Under the pieces are notes generated by a model. The model searched no databases. It was given only the letters and a program-made list of their open reading frames with translations, and was not told where the DNA came from. Shown piece after piece: positions 7,695 to 16,061 of a stretch of DNA of 64,000 bases; position 1 is the stretch's first letter; the number at the start of each line of letters is the position of its first letter. The translations under genes were made by a program, and so were the position numbers. Source of the DNA: CAMQRS01 sp964370065. Lineage in GTDB: Bacteria; Bacillota_I; Bacilli_A; Erysipelotrichales; Erysipelotrichaceae. Location of the stretch: contig CAYJGK010000003.1 of assembly GCA_964370065.1 (NCBI GenBank), positions 18,494-82,493 on the forward strand. The letters run 5' to 3'.

Positions 7695-9173
7695 ATGAGA
7701 CAAACAGGTATACTAGCTCCCGTATCCGCATTACCTGGGCAATATGGTATAGGTGACTTTGGTCAAGTTGCTTATACTTTTATTGACACATTAGCAAAGA
7801 GTAAAGTAAAAGTATGGCAAATTCTACCATTAAATCCAGTGGGATATGCAAATTCGCCATATCAACCTTATTCTTCTTATGCAGGGGATGAATTATACAT
7901 CGATATTGATGAATTAGTAAAACAAGGCTATATTGATGAAAATACGATACGTAAACGAGTTAAGAAAACAAGTGAAATACACTATGAATCAGTACGCAAT
8001 TTTAAAAATAAATACTTGCATTTAGCTTTTGAGAAAGCTAAAAAAGATAATGTATTACAAAGAAAGATAATACAGTTTGTGGAAGAACAAAAATGGGTAT
8101 ATGCCTATGCTGTTTTTATCACATTTAAAAAAGAAAACAATTTAAAATGTTGGTTAGAATGGCCAGTTACACAAAAAATATGGATGCAACATAAAAGTGA
8201 GCTCAACACTAAACAAGAGACGCAAGTGCAATATGAAATATTCATTCAATATTTATTTTATACACAATGGATGAAATTAAAACAATATGCAAACGATTTA
8301 AATGTTGCAATTATGGGAGATATTCCTATTTATGTTGGGGTTGATTCAGCAGACGTTTGGGAACATAAATCATGTTTCTTGTTAGATGATAGCGGGTATC
8401 CTACTTTTGTAGCAGGTGTGCCACCAGATTACTTTAGTGAAACAGGACAAAGATGGGGAAACCCGTTATATGATTGGCATTATTTACAAGAACACAACTT
8501 TGATTTTTGGATTGCTCGTTTAGCCTACTCAAACTTGATTTATGATATTGTACGCATTGATCATTTCCGTGCATTTGATACGTATTGGAAGATACCAGTT
8601 AACTGTCCAACTGCTATGGAAGGAGAATGGGTGGAAGCACCAGGCTATGCATTATTCGATGAAATTAATAAACGGTTACCAACTATTCATATCGTTGTAG
8701 AAGACTTAGGGGATTTAAGACCAGAAGTCCTACAATTACGAGATCATTATTGCTTAAGTGGTATGAAAATTGTTCAATTTGCCTTAGACCCTAATGAAGA
8801 AAATGAGGATTTCACTGAAAAAAGTAATACAATTGTTTATACCGGGACACACGATAATCAAACAATTGCTGGATGGTATAAATGTTTACATCGAAATGAT
8901 CAAAAGAAATTAGCGAACAAGTTAAAAAAATATCCAAACCGCAGTACAGTAGAAAGAATTATCCATCATACGATGGACTCTTCAGCTGAGTTAGTTATTT
9001 TACCAATCCAAGATATATTAAAACTAGACGATCGTGCTCGCTTGAATACACCAGGTACAATTGGTAGCCCAAATTGGAATTGGAAGTTAAAAGATTACCA
9101 AAGATGGAATGAACGGCTAGAGTATTTAGCTGACTTAATTCAAGAAACAAAGCGTACGGCTTCAAAATCGTGA
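7695..9173 (+). CDS. malQ: 4-alpha-glucanotransferase (amylomaltase)
   Basis: 492 residues, normal for GH77 amylomaltase. Visible motifs are SALPGQYGIGDFG at the N-terminus, GDIPIYVGVDSADVW, VRIDHFRAFDTYW with the catalytic nucleophile Asp, VEDLGDLRPEV and GTHDNQT. The enzyme transfers alpha-1,4-glucan segments between maltodextrins, releasing glucose, and works in the cytoplasm in glycogen or maltose use. Ribosome site AAGGAG is present. It is transcribed alone behind an operator and downstream of a LacI regulator. No maltodextrin phosphorylase or transporter is adjacent. It ends in TGA. Confidence 0.95.
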   Translation: MRQTGILAPVSALPGQYGIGDFGQVAYTFIDTLAKSKVKVWQILPLNPVGYANSPYQPYSSYAGDELYIDIDELVKQGYIDENTIRKRVKKTSEIHYESVRNFKNKYLHLAFEKAKKDNVLQRKIIQFVEEQKWVYAYAVFITFKKENNLKCWLEWPVTQKIWMQHKSELNTKQETQVQYEIFIQYLFYTQWMKLKQYANDLNVAIMGDIPIYVGVDSADVWEHKSCFLLDDSGYPTFVAGVPPDYFSETGQRWGNPLYDWHYLQEHNFDFWIARLAYSNLIYDIVRIDHFRAFDTYWKIPVNCPTAMEGEWVEAPGYALFDEINKRLPTIHIVVEDLGDLRPEVLQLRDHYCLSGMKIVQFALDPNEENEDFTEKSNTIVYTGTHDNQTIAGWYKCLHRNDQKKLANKLKKYPNRSTVERIIHHTMDSSAELVILPIQDILKLDDRARLNTPGTIGSPNWNWKLKDYQRWNERLEYLADLIQETKRTASKS

Positions 9174-9377
9174 AAAAAATATTGGAATATAACTTTCAAG
9201 TGGAAGTTGTTCCACCATATGGTAGTTTTAAATTATATTACGAAAAAAATATAGCAATATATAAGGGAAAATAAAATGTATTTTGATTACACCCCTATTT
9301 GCAGACAGCATCGTTTATGAGGGTGATTCAATAGTAATAAATGAGTGTTCAAAATCATGTATATCAAGTTTTTATGG

Positions 9378-9405
9378 TTGCATGTATAGTAGGTTATGTT
9401 ATAAT
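9378..9405 (+). promoter_or_regulatory. Promoter for the ferredoxin gene
   Basis: TTGCAT (9378-9383), a 16-base spacer with TGT immediately before, and a perfect TATAAT (9400-9405) give a -35/extended -10 promoter 27 bases before the start codon. Confidence 0.65.
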
Positions 9406-9431
9406 TGATATAAGTAAAGGAGGGTTTACTA

Positions 9432-9605
9432 ATGCCGATTACAATTAACCTAGATACTTGTATTGGATGTGGAGCTTGTACTTCAGTTTGTCCAGTAGAA
9501 GCGTTATCATTAAACGATGAAGGAAAAGCAATCGTTGATGAAGCAATGTGTATTGACTGCGGAGCATGTGTAGGAACATGTCCTGTAGAATCGATTTCAC
9601 TATAA
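9432..9605 (+). CDS. 2[4Fe-4S] ferredoxin
   Basis: A 57-residue protein with ribosome site AAGGAGGG nine bases before the ATG. It has two symmetrical cluster motifs, CIGCGACTSVCPVE (residues 10-23) and CIDCGACVGTCPVE (40-53), each of the form CxxCxxCxxxCP. This is the small clostridial-type ferredoxin, the soluble electron carrier for pyruvate:ferredoxin oxidoreductase, hydrogenase and related enzymes. It is monocistronic, with its own promoter and terminator. Confidence 0.96.
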   Translation: MPITINLDTCIGCGACTSVCPVEALSLNDEGKAIVDEAMCIDCGACVGTCPVESISL

Positions 9606-9631
9606 ACCAAGCCCCCTGCTTGGTTTTTTTA
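9604..9631 (+). terminator. Intrinsic terminator after ferredoxin
   Basis: AAACCAAGC and GCTTGGTTT form a 9-bp stem around CCCCT, followed by a T run. Confidence 0.85.
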
Positions 9632-9665
9632 TGAATGCAGTAGTTAACCGTGAAGTGAGGATATT

Positions 9666-11102
9666 ATGAAAAAAGAAAATAATTGGAATCTACCAAATTT
9701 AAAATTAGCGCAAAAGCGTACAAAAGATAAAGTGAAAATTGAAAAAAATGCATTCAGCGTCCCAGAACATATGCAAGCAATGGGAGCTGGGCGTAAGTTT
9801 TATTTGCGTACTTATGGGTGCCAAGCGAATGAGCGTGATGGAGAAAGTATTGCAGGTATTTTAGAACAACTAAAATTTAGTCAAGTAGATTCTCCACAAG
9901 AAGCAGATTTAATTTTATTTAATACTTGTGCAGTTCGAAAAAATGCGGAAGATAAAGTGATTGGAGAATTAGGGCATCTTAAAAAGTTAAAACAAAATAA
10001 TCCAAATTTAATGTTTGCTTTATGTGGTTGTATGGCACAAGAAGAAGATGTTGTTGATTTTATTATAAAAAAGCATAAACATATTGATTTAATTTTTGGG
10101 ACACATAATATTCATCGATTACCTGATCTACTTTATCATACCATGATGCATAAAGAACGAACGATTGAAGTATTCTCAAAAGAAGGTGATGTTATTGAAA
10201 ACTTACCTGTTAAACGTTTTGGAACACATAAAGCATGGGTTAATATAATGTATGGATGTGATAAATTTTGTACGTATTGTATTGTACCTTATACAAGAGG
10301 AAAAGAAAGAAGTCGTGAGATTGTAGATATCTTGGAAGAAATTAATGTATTAAAACAAGAAGGATTTAAAGAAGTTACCTTACTTGGACAAAATGTAAAT
10401 TCTTATGGAAAAGATTTAGGAATGGAGAATGGGTTTGCTCAGTTAATGGAAGCAGTAGCGAAAACAGAGGTACCTCGTCTTCGTTTTACAACATCACATC
10501 CTTTTGACTTTACAAAAGAAATGGTAGATGTTATTGCGGAATATGAAAACATTATGCCTTTTATACATTTACCAGTGCAATCAGGAGATAGTGATATGCT
10601 GAAAATAATGGGTAGACGATATACGATTGAACAATACAAAGAACTGTATGATTATATCGTAGCCAATATTCCAGATTGTGCATTCTCGACTGATATTATT
10701 GTGGGATTTCCAAATGAAAGTGAAGAACAATTTCAACGTACATTAGATATTGTCGATTACTGTAAGTTTGATAATGCATTCACTTTTATCTATTCACCAA
10801 GAGAAGGAACACCAGCCGCTAAAATGGATGATAATGTACCATTCCCTGAAAAACAAGAACGTTTACAGCGTTTAATGGCAAAAACAAATGCACATGCATC
10901 AGCAAAAAATTTAGCTTGGCAAGGTCGTACTGTAAAAGTATTAGTCGATGGAAAAAGTAAAAAGAATAATGATGTATACAGTGGTTATACAGAGCAAAAT
11001 AAATTAGTGAACTTCACTGCTAAGAATGTAAAAGAAGGCGATATTGTTGAAGTGAAGATTATTGAAGCTAAAACTTGGACTCTAAATGGAGAACAAATCT
11101 AA
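9666..11102 (+). CDS. miaB: tRNA-2-methylthio-N6-dimethylallyladenosine synthase MiaB
   Basis: 478 residues. The N-terminal UPF0004 domain carries the three auxiliary-cluster cysteines (YGCQANE, NTCAVRK, CGCMAQ). The radical-SAM core has CDKFCTYC (CxxxCxxC), and a C-terminal TRAM domain follows. The enzyme adds a methylthio group to i6A37 of tRNAs reading UNN codons. The N-terminal extension before the cluster domain (about 45 residues, Lys-rich) is common in Bacillota MiaB. It stands alone with a terminator behind it. Confidence 0.96.
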   Translation: MKKENNWNLPNLKLAQKRTKDKVKIEKNAFSVPEHMQAMGAGRKFYLRTYGCQANERDGESIAGILEQLKFSQVDSPQEADLILFNTCAVRKNAEDKVIGELGHLKKLKQNNPNLMFALCGCMAQEEDVVDFIIKKHKHIDLIFGTHNIHRLPDLLYHTMMHKERTIEVFSKEGDVIENLPVKRFGTHKAWVNIMYGCDKFCTYCIVPYTRGKERSREIVDILEEINVLKQEGFKEVTLLGQNVNSYGKDLGMENGFAQLMEAVAKTEVPRLRFTTSHPFDFTKEMVDVIAEYENIMPFIHLPVQSGDSDMLKIMGRRYTIEQYKELYDYIVANIPDCAFSTDIIVGFPNESEEQFQRTLDIVDYCKFDNAFTFIYSPREGTPAAKMDDNVPFPEKQERLQRLMAKTNAHASAKNLAWQGRTVKVLVDGKSKKNNDVYSGYTEQNKLVNFTAKNVKEGDIVEVKIIEAKTWTLNGEQI

Positions 11103-11108
11103 AAAAAC

Positions 11109-11148
11109 TGCCCAATTCATTCTTGTTTAGAAGGATTGGGTTTTACTT
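11109..11148 (+). terminator. Intrinsic terminator after miaB
   Basis: CCCAATTC and GGATTGGG form an 8-bp stem (one G-U) followed by TTTT. Confidence 0.65.
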
Positions 11149-11149
11149 T

Positions 11150-11453
11150 GCATAGAAATATTTTGTAATAATATCAGTGGACAGGTGGTATAGAGGCAAT
11201 GACTACTGTTTGTTTATTTATAGATGGCAAACATCGAACAGCAATAAAAGTGTATTGTAAAAAAAGTAGTGGGATATTTAACTTGTTCGCAATGGTGACT
11301 TGTTTTGAAAAAGTCATACTCATGTATGCTAGAAAAGTTAGTGCAAAATAGATTTGCTCTTCCATTATAAAGGGAGTGTGATACAATGTTGCTAAAGTTC
11401 AAAAGAAAACACTAAATTTTACACAATTGAACATAAAAAAAGGGGGGAAGTAT
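11150..11453 (+). other. Gene-poor leader region of the MFS gene
   Basis: About 300 bases between the miaB terminator and the MFS start. A 50-codon frame (11199-11351) has no convincing ribosome site and no recognisable similarity. A 9-codon frame (11386-11415) does have a good ribosome site and is listed separately. No known riboswitch motif was seen. Confidence 0.4.
11386..11415 (+). CDS. Possible leader peptide MLLKFKRKH before the MFS gene
   Basis: A 9-codon frame with ribosome site AAGGGAG nine bases before the ATG, ending 38 bases before the MFS start. It contains Lys/Arg-x-Lys/Arg pairs (KFK, KRK), the pattern at which macrolide-bound ribosomes are known to stall in erm and mef/msr leaders. 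No clear alternative hairpins are visible between it and the MFS gene, so an attenuation role is only a suggestion. It could be a chance frame. Confidence 0.3.
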   Translation: MLLKFKRKH

Positions 11454-11510
11454 ATGAATCAATTATGAACTAAAAATTTCACAATTATTACAATCGGTAG
11501 TGTTGTTTCC
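11454..11510 (+). other. 5' end of the MFS frame with in-frame TGA at codon 5
   Basis: A very strong ribosome site (AGGGGGGAAG) precedes ATG 11454. The frame reads M N Q L stop T K N F T I I T I G S V V S and continues without a break into the MFS protein. Homologous exporters commonly start MNQLW-K-N, so TGA at 11466-11468 looks like a TGG (Trp) codon changed by one base. TGA is used as a stop elsewhere in the window. Confidence 0.75.
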
Positions 11511-12671
11511 ATGTTTGGTGGTGCATTGTGCAACTTTGCTTTAGGTTTGATTGTGTTTGAAAGAACAAATTCACCATTCTTATATGCTTTATTTTTATCT
11601 TCTACCATGATTCCAGCAATGATTATCCCGATGATTGCCGGGCCTTTTATTGATCGTTATTCAAGACGTAAAATTATTTATACAATTGATTTTATCTTTT
11701 TTGCGATTTTCGCATTAGCATCCATTATGGCCTATGTTGATTATTTTAACTATATGATATATTTAGGGGCAGCTGTGGTCATTGGAACATTAAGTTCTGT
11801 TTATAATGTGGCTTATGACAGTTTCTATCCCACTTTAATTAGTAAAGGAAATTATACAAAAGCATACTCTATTGGAAGTTTATTATACCCACTTGCTAAT
11901 ACATTTATGGTGCCTGTTGCAGCCGTTGTATATCAAGCAGTAGGGTTATTTCCATTAATGCTAGCCAATGCTGTTTCGTTTTTAGTAGCGGCTATTTGTG
12001 AGACGCAAATTAAAATAGATGAAAGTCAAACACATTATCAAGAATGCCAGAAATTTAATTTCACAGCACAATTTAAAGAGGGATTTACTTATTTAAAAAG
12101 TGAAAAAGGTTTATTAGCAGTAACGATGTATTTTGTGGCCTCTGGAGTTGCACAAGGAATTGCTATGAATTTATTTTTACCTTTCTTTGAAATGACCCCA
12201 AGATTAGGAACGACTCGCTACTCACTAGTGATGAGTTCACAAACAGCAGGTCGAATTATTGCAGGATTATTCCAATATAAAATAAAATACCCAGTCCATC
12301 GCAAATACCAAATAGCAATTATGGTTTATTCGATTGTAAGTGTAATTGATTCTGTATTCTTATTTACAACATTCCCGGTTATGATGGTATTATTCTTTGG
12401 TTATGGAATGTTAGGTGCGACTTCATATAATATTCGAATAAGTGCTACTCAAAGTTATATTCCTAATGAAAAAAGAGGAAGATTCAATGGGATTTTTGCC
12501 GTATTAACATCAAGTGGAATGGTGTTAGGAGGATTAATTGGTGGCTTATTAGGAGAATTTATCTATCTACCATATATAGTATTAGGAGCAGCCTTGGTGA
12601 ATATGTGTTTCATCTATTTACTAACCAAACAAAAAAAACATGTTGTCTTATTATATAATCGCGATATTTAG
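11511..12671 (+). CDS. MFS exporter, possibly N-terminally disrupted
   Basis: From the first ATG after the in-frame TGA this encodes 386 residues, but the true family start is ATG 11454 (see the separate entry), so the first half of helix 1 is missing in this version. About 12 membrane segments and the loop-2/3 signature GPFIDRYSRRK mark a major facilitator of the MFS_3 drug/macrolide efflux type. There is no good ribosome site before 11511. Either the gene is a recent pseudogene, or the TGA is read through, or the base is an error. The remaining frame is intact, so any inactivation is recent. Substrate unknown. Confidence 0.6.
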   Translation: MFGGALCNFALGLIVFERTNSPFLYALFLSSTMIPAMIIPMIAGPFIDRYSRRKIIYTIDFIFFAIFALASIMAYVDYFNYMIYLGAAVVIGTLSSVYNVAYDSFYPTLISKGNYTKAYSIGSLLYPLANTFMVPVAAVVYQAVGLFPLMLANAVSFLVAAICETQIKIDESQTHYQECQKFNFTAQFKEGFTYLKSEKGLLAVTMYFVASGVAQGIAMNLFLPFFEMTPRLGTTRYSLVMSSQTAGRIIAGLFQYKIKYPVHRKYQIAIMVYSIVSVIDSVFLFTTFPVMMVLFFGYGMLGATSYNIRISATQSYIPNEKRGRFNGIFAVLTSSGMVLGGLIGGLLGEFIYLPYIVLGAALVNMCFIYLLTKQKKHVVLLYNRDI

Positions 12672-12694
12672 GCTCTATCTAGAGTCTTTTTTTA
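12672..12694 (+). terminator. Intrinsic terminator after the MFS gene
   Basis: GGCTCTA and TAGAGTC form a tight 6-7 bp stem followed by seven T. Confidence 0.7.
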
Positions 12695-12731
12695 TTTCAT
12701 GTTATAATACGTAAATAAAAGAGGGGTAAAT

Positions 12732-13163
12732 ATGAACATAAAATGGGTAGAAAAAAAGGATGCTCAACCGTGTTTCTATGTAAGAAAAGAAGTGTTTGTA
12801 AAGGAACAAGGGTTTAGTAAAGAGTTAGAATTTGATGCAATAGATGCTTATGCACATCATTTAAACATTAGTATAAACGATATTTGTGTTGCAACTTGTC
12901 GATTATACAAAGAGAAGGAGGAAGACACTTTTCATTGTGGTAGAATTTGCATTTTAAAAGATTACCGTTCAAAAGGTATTGGAAAGTACATTTTATTAGC
13001 AGCCAAAGAAAAAGCGATAGAACTAGGAATTTACAATATCGTATTATCAGCTCAACTACAAGCAAAAACTTTTTATGAAAAAAATGGATATTGTATTTTT
13101 GGTACGATTCACTATGATGAAGGAGTGCCACATATTATGATGAAATTAGAGGTAACGGTATGA
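12732..13163 (+). CDS. GNAT-family N-acetyltransferase
   Basis: 143 residues with ribosome site AGAGGGG. The N-terminal VRKEVFVKEQGF resembles the YjcF/ElaA-like GNAT group (typical RxxVFVxEQ). The acetyl-CoA site is in motif A, KDYRSKGIGKYIL (Q/RxxGxG/A type), and the C-terminal FYEKNGY is the usual GNAT catalytic Tyr region. The acceptor is unknown. It overlaps tag by 4 bases (GTATGA), so the two are translationally coupled. Confidence 0.85.
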   Translation: MNIKWVEKKDAQPCFYVRKEVFVKEQGFSKELEFDAIDAYAHHLNISINDICVATCRLYKEKEEDTFHCGRICILKDYRSKGIGKYILLAAKEKAIELGIYNIVLSAQLQAKTFYEKNGYCIFGTIHYDEGVPHIMMKLEVTV

Positions 13164-13714
13164 AAAGATGTGAATGGCCAAACTTAGACAAATCTGGGCT
13201 ATACCAACAATACCATGATGAAGAATGGGGAGTAGAGAGTCACGATGATACCTATTTATTTGAAATGCTGGTGTTAGAATCTTTTCATTGTGGATTATCT
13301 TGGTTACTTATATTACGAAAAAGAGAGGCATTTAAACAAGCATTCGATCAATTTGATGCTTCCATTATTGCTCAATATACGGAAGATAAGATAGATGAAC
13401 TTATGCAAAATGATGGGATTGTTAAAAATAAGGCAAAAATTAAAGCAACGATAAAAAACGCAAAAGCTTTTCTACTAGTTCAAAAAGAGTTTGGTACATT
13501 CGATCGTTATATTTATTCTTTTACTAATGGGGTACAAGTTAGCTTTCCCTTTGATGGTACAATGACTACCAATGAACTTTCTGATGCAGTGAGCAAAGAT
13601 CTTAAGAAAAGAGGGTTTTCGTTTTTAGGAAGTGTCACAACTTTTTCTTATTTAGAAGCAATAGGAGTCATGAATAACCATGCGGTTTACTGTTTTAAAC
13701 ATAAATCACATTAA
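13160..13714 (+). CDS. tag: DNA-3-methyladenine glycosylase I
   Basis: 184 residues, the usual Tag length. Conserved features are RCEW (zinc Cys) at the N-terminus, YHDEEWG (zinc His), LESFHCGLSW near residue 45 and the C-terminal NNHAVYCF (zinc His/Cys). Tag removes 3-methyladenine from alkylated DNA, leaving an abasic site. The usual QAGLSW is FHCGLSW here, a small variation. Coupled to the GNAT gene upstream and followed by a terminator. Confidence 0.93.
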   Translation: MKRCEWPNLDKSGLYQQYHDEEWGVESHDDTYLFEMLVLESFHCGLSWLLILRKREAFKQAFDQFDASIIAQYTEDKIDELMQNDGIVKNKAKIKATIKNAKAFLLVQKEFGTFDRYIYSFTNGVQVSFPFDGTMTTNELSDAVSKDLKKRGFSFLGSVTTFSYLEAIGVMNNHAVYCFKHKSH

Positions 13715-13752
13715 AAAAACAAAAAATTATTCTTTTATAAATAAATCAAAAA

Positions 13753-13779
13753 AAATGGTATTTTATCATTTATTTTTTT
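13753..13779 (+). terminator. Intrinsic terminator after tag
   Basis: AAATGGTA (13753-13760) and TATCATTT (13764-13771) with one G-U form an 8-bp stem followed by ATTTTTTT. Confidence 0.6.
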
Positions 13780-13805
13780 CATTGTCAAATAAAAATAAAT
13801 AAAAG

Positions 13806-13834
13806 TTGTACAAATTATAATTAAGTGTTATCAT
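13806..13834 (+). promoter_or_regulatory. Promoter of the orphan transcript
   Basis: TTGTAC (13806-13811), a 17-base spacer ending in TGT, and TATCAT (13829-13834) form a -35/extended -10 promoter. Transcription would start near 13841. No gene follows for 1.37 kb. Confidence 0.6.
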
Positions 13835-13840
13835 GAAGGT

Positions 13841-14917
13841 GACAAATAACGGTATTTAAAATTTTAAATATCACCAAATTTTAAACTGACGAAAATTTGC
13901 CCTTTGTAGATTAGATTAGAATAGACTAGTAAACTTACCTGTAGTAAGTGTTTTAATTGTCCCTAAGCAATAACACTATAGAAGAATGGAATATCATTCA
14001 TTTAAATATTACCTTAATCCTAATAATCTTCGCAATTAGAAAGGAAGCTTTTTCCTGTGATTAAGTAATAGATATAAAATAGCGATTGCTAACAGATTTG
14101 CTATTTTACTAATCAGTATATCGATTGGTTTTATGAATCTGTTAAAACAGTGTTATACAAATTTGTATAATGCTAGCGTTTATTCTATTGATTGCCCTGT
14201 AATTACAATTTATTATTCCTATACGCCTGTTTGTTATATGTAACTAGCCATGGATAAATAGCTTATGTAATGAAAGAGGTGTTAGAATTTAATGTATTTA
14301 ACAATGGAATAAACGATTCTCATTGGTTCTAAACAAGTATTGATTTTATTGAATAGAGTGTGTTAGGTATGGTATAAGCAGACAATGTATAACAAAGAAA
14401 TAATACAATTTGGAATAAAGGAAGATCTAGTTATTCTAATAAACTTTTCAATCAAATGTTGGGGAATATTTGTATTCATACTTTTAGAATTGTAGTAATT
14501 ATGATCATGAAAAGAATGTATATCATCGTTAACTTTGTTATATTAGAAGTGTATGTGGAAAAATGAGTTAACTCAATGTAGTTGCTACTTTGATGCGATA
14601 TAAAGATGCTAACGGGAATATGCTCTGTTTTAGTAGATAGCACTTATGTTATTATATTGATCACAGTTCTCTATTTTGATGCTTAAACTCATCCAAATGG
14701 AATAGCATTTAGTATCGATTTGTGTATGAAATGGTATTCGTTTATGAAGGGAAGACAGGAACCAATGTAGGAAGAGTACATCTTCGAGCATAGAATTTTG
14801 AGGAAGTGGTAAGCATGAATAAGTCACTTCAAATAGTTTATCAGAATGTATAGCAGTATGGAAATTAAGATATTAGCATAGTAGAAAGATAAGAGTGAAC
14901 GGTGGGTTCACTCTTTC
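13841..14917 (+). ncRNA. Candidate large structured non-coding RNA (about 1.08 kb)
   Basis: Between a plausible promoter and a strong terminator lie about 1080 bases without a credible gene: stops occur throughout all frames and no frame is recognisable. Many local helices can be drawn. Examples are CTTAATC/GATTAAG (14013-14019 with 14059-14065) closing two inner hairpins, CTAAT/ATTAG and AGGAA/TTCCT; AAAATAGC/GCTATTTT (14076-14083 with 14100-14107); an 18-base palindrome at 14153-14170; CAATGGAAT with ATTC-t-CATTG (14302-14325); ATTCTAA/TTAGAAT (14433-14439 with 14484-14490) closing CAAAT/ATTTG; and GAAGA/TCTTC (14771-14785). It matches no small RNA I recognise (not tmRNA, RNase P, SRP or 6S). 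Size is in the range of OLE, ROOL and GOLLD ornate RNAs, but identity with them cannot be tested here. A decayed gene is the alternative. Confidence 0.45.
14153..14170. repeat. Perfect 18-base palindrome
   Basis: TTATACAAATTTGTATAA reads the same on both strands. Within the orphan transcript it could form an RNA hairpin; as DNA it could be a protein binding site. Confidence 0.6.
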
Positions 14918-14920
14918 TTT
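14891..14920 (+). terminator. Intrinsic terminator of the orphan transcript
   Basis: AAGAGTGAAC (14891-14900) and GTTCACTCTT (14906-14915) form a perfect 10-bp stem with loop GGTGG and a T-rich tail. It separates the orphan unit from the cobalamin operon. Confidence 0.8.
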
Positions 14921-14987
14921 ATGTTTAAGTGTAATTGGAATTTTGCCTTAAATGAGGTTCTTTATATGATTAAATGATTAAATGGCG

Positions 14988-15016
14988 TTGACCCTTTACT
15001 AGAATGAACGTATAAT
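14988..15016 (+). promoter_or_regulatory. Promoter of the cobalamin operon
   Basis: TTGACC (14988-14993), 17 bases, then a perfect TATAAT (15011-15016). Predicted start near 15023, right at the beginning of the riboswitch. Confidence 0.85.
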
Positions 15017-15022
15017 GAAGCC

Positions 15023-15198
15023 ACAAGTGAATAAAGCAAATCATATATGGGGAAACAGGTGTAAATCCTGTGCGGTCGCGCCACTGTAAAAAACGTTCGT
15101 TTTAAGTCAGAATGCCAGATTTGTTTAAACCAATTTACGACGATAAATTGTTTGTGTTAAACAAAGGTTATTTTCATTGTAAAATAATCTTATTTTTT
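15023..15198 (+). promoter_or_regulatory. Cobalamin riboswitch with terminator
   Basis: The conserved B12-box core is clear: GGGGAAACAGGTGTAAATCC (15050-15069), then a TGTGCGGTCGCGCCACTGTAA region, followed by AAGTCAGAATGCCAG (15104-15118). The expression platform ends in a terminator: AAGGTTATTTT (15164-15174, here AAAGGTTATTTT) pairs with AAAATAATCTT (15181-15191), followed by TTTTTTT. Adenosyl- or methylcobalamin binding should therefore stop transcription of the nine-kilobase operon downstream. Confidence 0.93.
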
Positions 15199-15218
15199 TG
15201 AAAAGGAGTGATTAATGA

Positions 15219-16061
15219 ATGGAACAAGGATTTAAAAAATATAGTGCTTATGTGCTAGTGATGTATTTCTTTGGCATGATTGGACTGAGTATGTTTATTC
15301 GCAATCCCATATATATATCTATATCCTTTATTGCTGGATTTAGTTTATTATTAATTATAAAGCCCAAAAGAATCGTATCAATTTTATTATCATTTATGAT
15401 TTTATTCATTACTTTCACACTTCTTTCCCCACTGTTTAGTGTGTTACACTTTCACTCCCTTCATCAAATCATCCAAGATGCGTACACTATGCAAAACATG
15501 AGTTTTGCGTTTGTAAATGCAGGGTTATTACTAAGTGTTATTTGTTGGTGTGTGAATTATCAAGAGTGTATAAGTAGTGATAAGGTTATGTTTGTATTTG
15601 GCAAAATATTACCTATTTTTTCATTACTGATAACAATGATTAATCGACTGATTCCTAATTATATATATAAATATAAGATGATATTACAAGCTCGATTGGG
15701 AATCGGAAAGCAGAGTGCAACAAAGCGATTTTATAAAATAAAAGAGGGAGCTTTGATGATGAGTTCACTCACATCAATAGCCTTTGAAGACGCATTAATA
15801 CAAGCGGATAGTATGAAGGGTCGTGGATGGGGTTCAAAAAAAAGAACATACTTTAAAAATACGAGAATGAATCTAGAAGATAAGAAACTAGGATTACTAA
15901 TCATCGTATTGTTGTTGGTTTGTATAGGGTTGTTGCTACAGGCACAAACTGGCTTTATCATGTATTGTAGTTATAGTGCTTATACATTATATGCAACTTT
16001 ACCGTTGTTTATTATAATTTGGGAGGAAATAGTATGGAACATTTCAAGATTGAAAATTTAA
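15219..16061 (+). CDS. ECF transporter T component (EcfT/CbiQ family), first copy
   Basis: 280 residues with several membrane helices and a long cytoplasmic coupling region. First gene after the cobalamin riboswitch; ribosome site AAAGGAG. The phrase DKVMFVFGKILPIFSLLITM and the coupling-helix motifs ILQARLGIG and SMKGRGWG are those of EcfT proteins, in which Arg-containing motifs contact the two ATPases. Its 3' end overlaps the ATPase gene by 28 bases. It should link the CbrT-like S component to the fused ATPase. A second EcfT follows three genes later, which is unusual. Confidence 0.88.
   Translation: MEQGFKKYSAYVLVMYFFGMIGLSMFIRNPIYISISFIAGFSLLLIIKPKRIVSILLSFMILFITFTLLSPLFSVLHFHSLHQIIQDAYTMQNMSFAFVNAGLLLSVICWCVNYQECISSDKVMFVFGKILPIFSLLITMINRLIPNYIYKYKMILQARLGIGKQSATKRFYKIKEGALMMSSLTSIAFEDALIQADSMKGRGWGSKKRTYFKNTRMNLEDKKLGLLIIVLLLVCIGLLLQAQTGFIMYCSYSAYTLYATLPLFIIIWEEIVWNISRLKI

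Noticed and set aside
9170..9274. A 34-codon frame starting GTG at the malQ stop (GTGA overlap)
   Set aside because: The overlap looks like translational coupling, but there is no ribosome site, the composition is ordinary and no similarity is recognised. Left as chance.
11199..11351. A 50-codon plus-strand frame before the MFS gene
   Set aside because: The only purine-rich stretch is too close to the ATG, and the sequence resembles no family.
11466..11468. TGA as a Trp codon (Mycoplasma-type code)
   Set aside because: TGA cleanly ends several genes in the window (malQ, lysA, dapF, ftsW, the CPA antiporter), and Trp is otherwise TGG.
14630..14827. A 65-codon minus-strand frame within the orphan region
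   Set aside because: No ribosome site or recognisable domain. It does not explain the region, which has a promoter and terminator on the plus strand.
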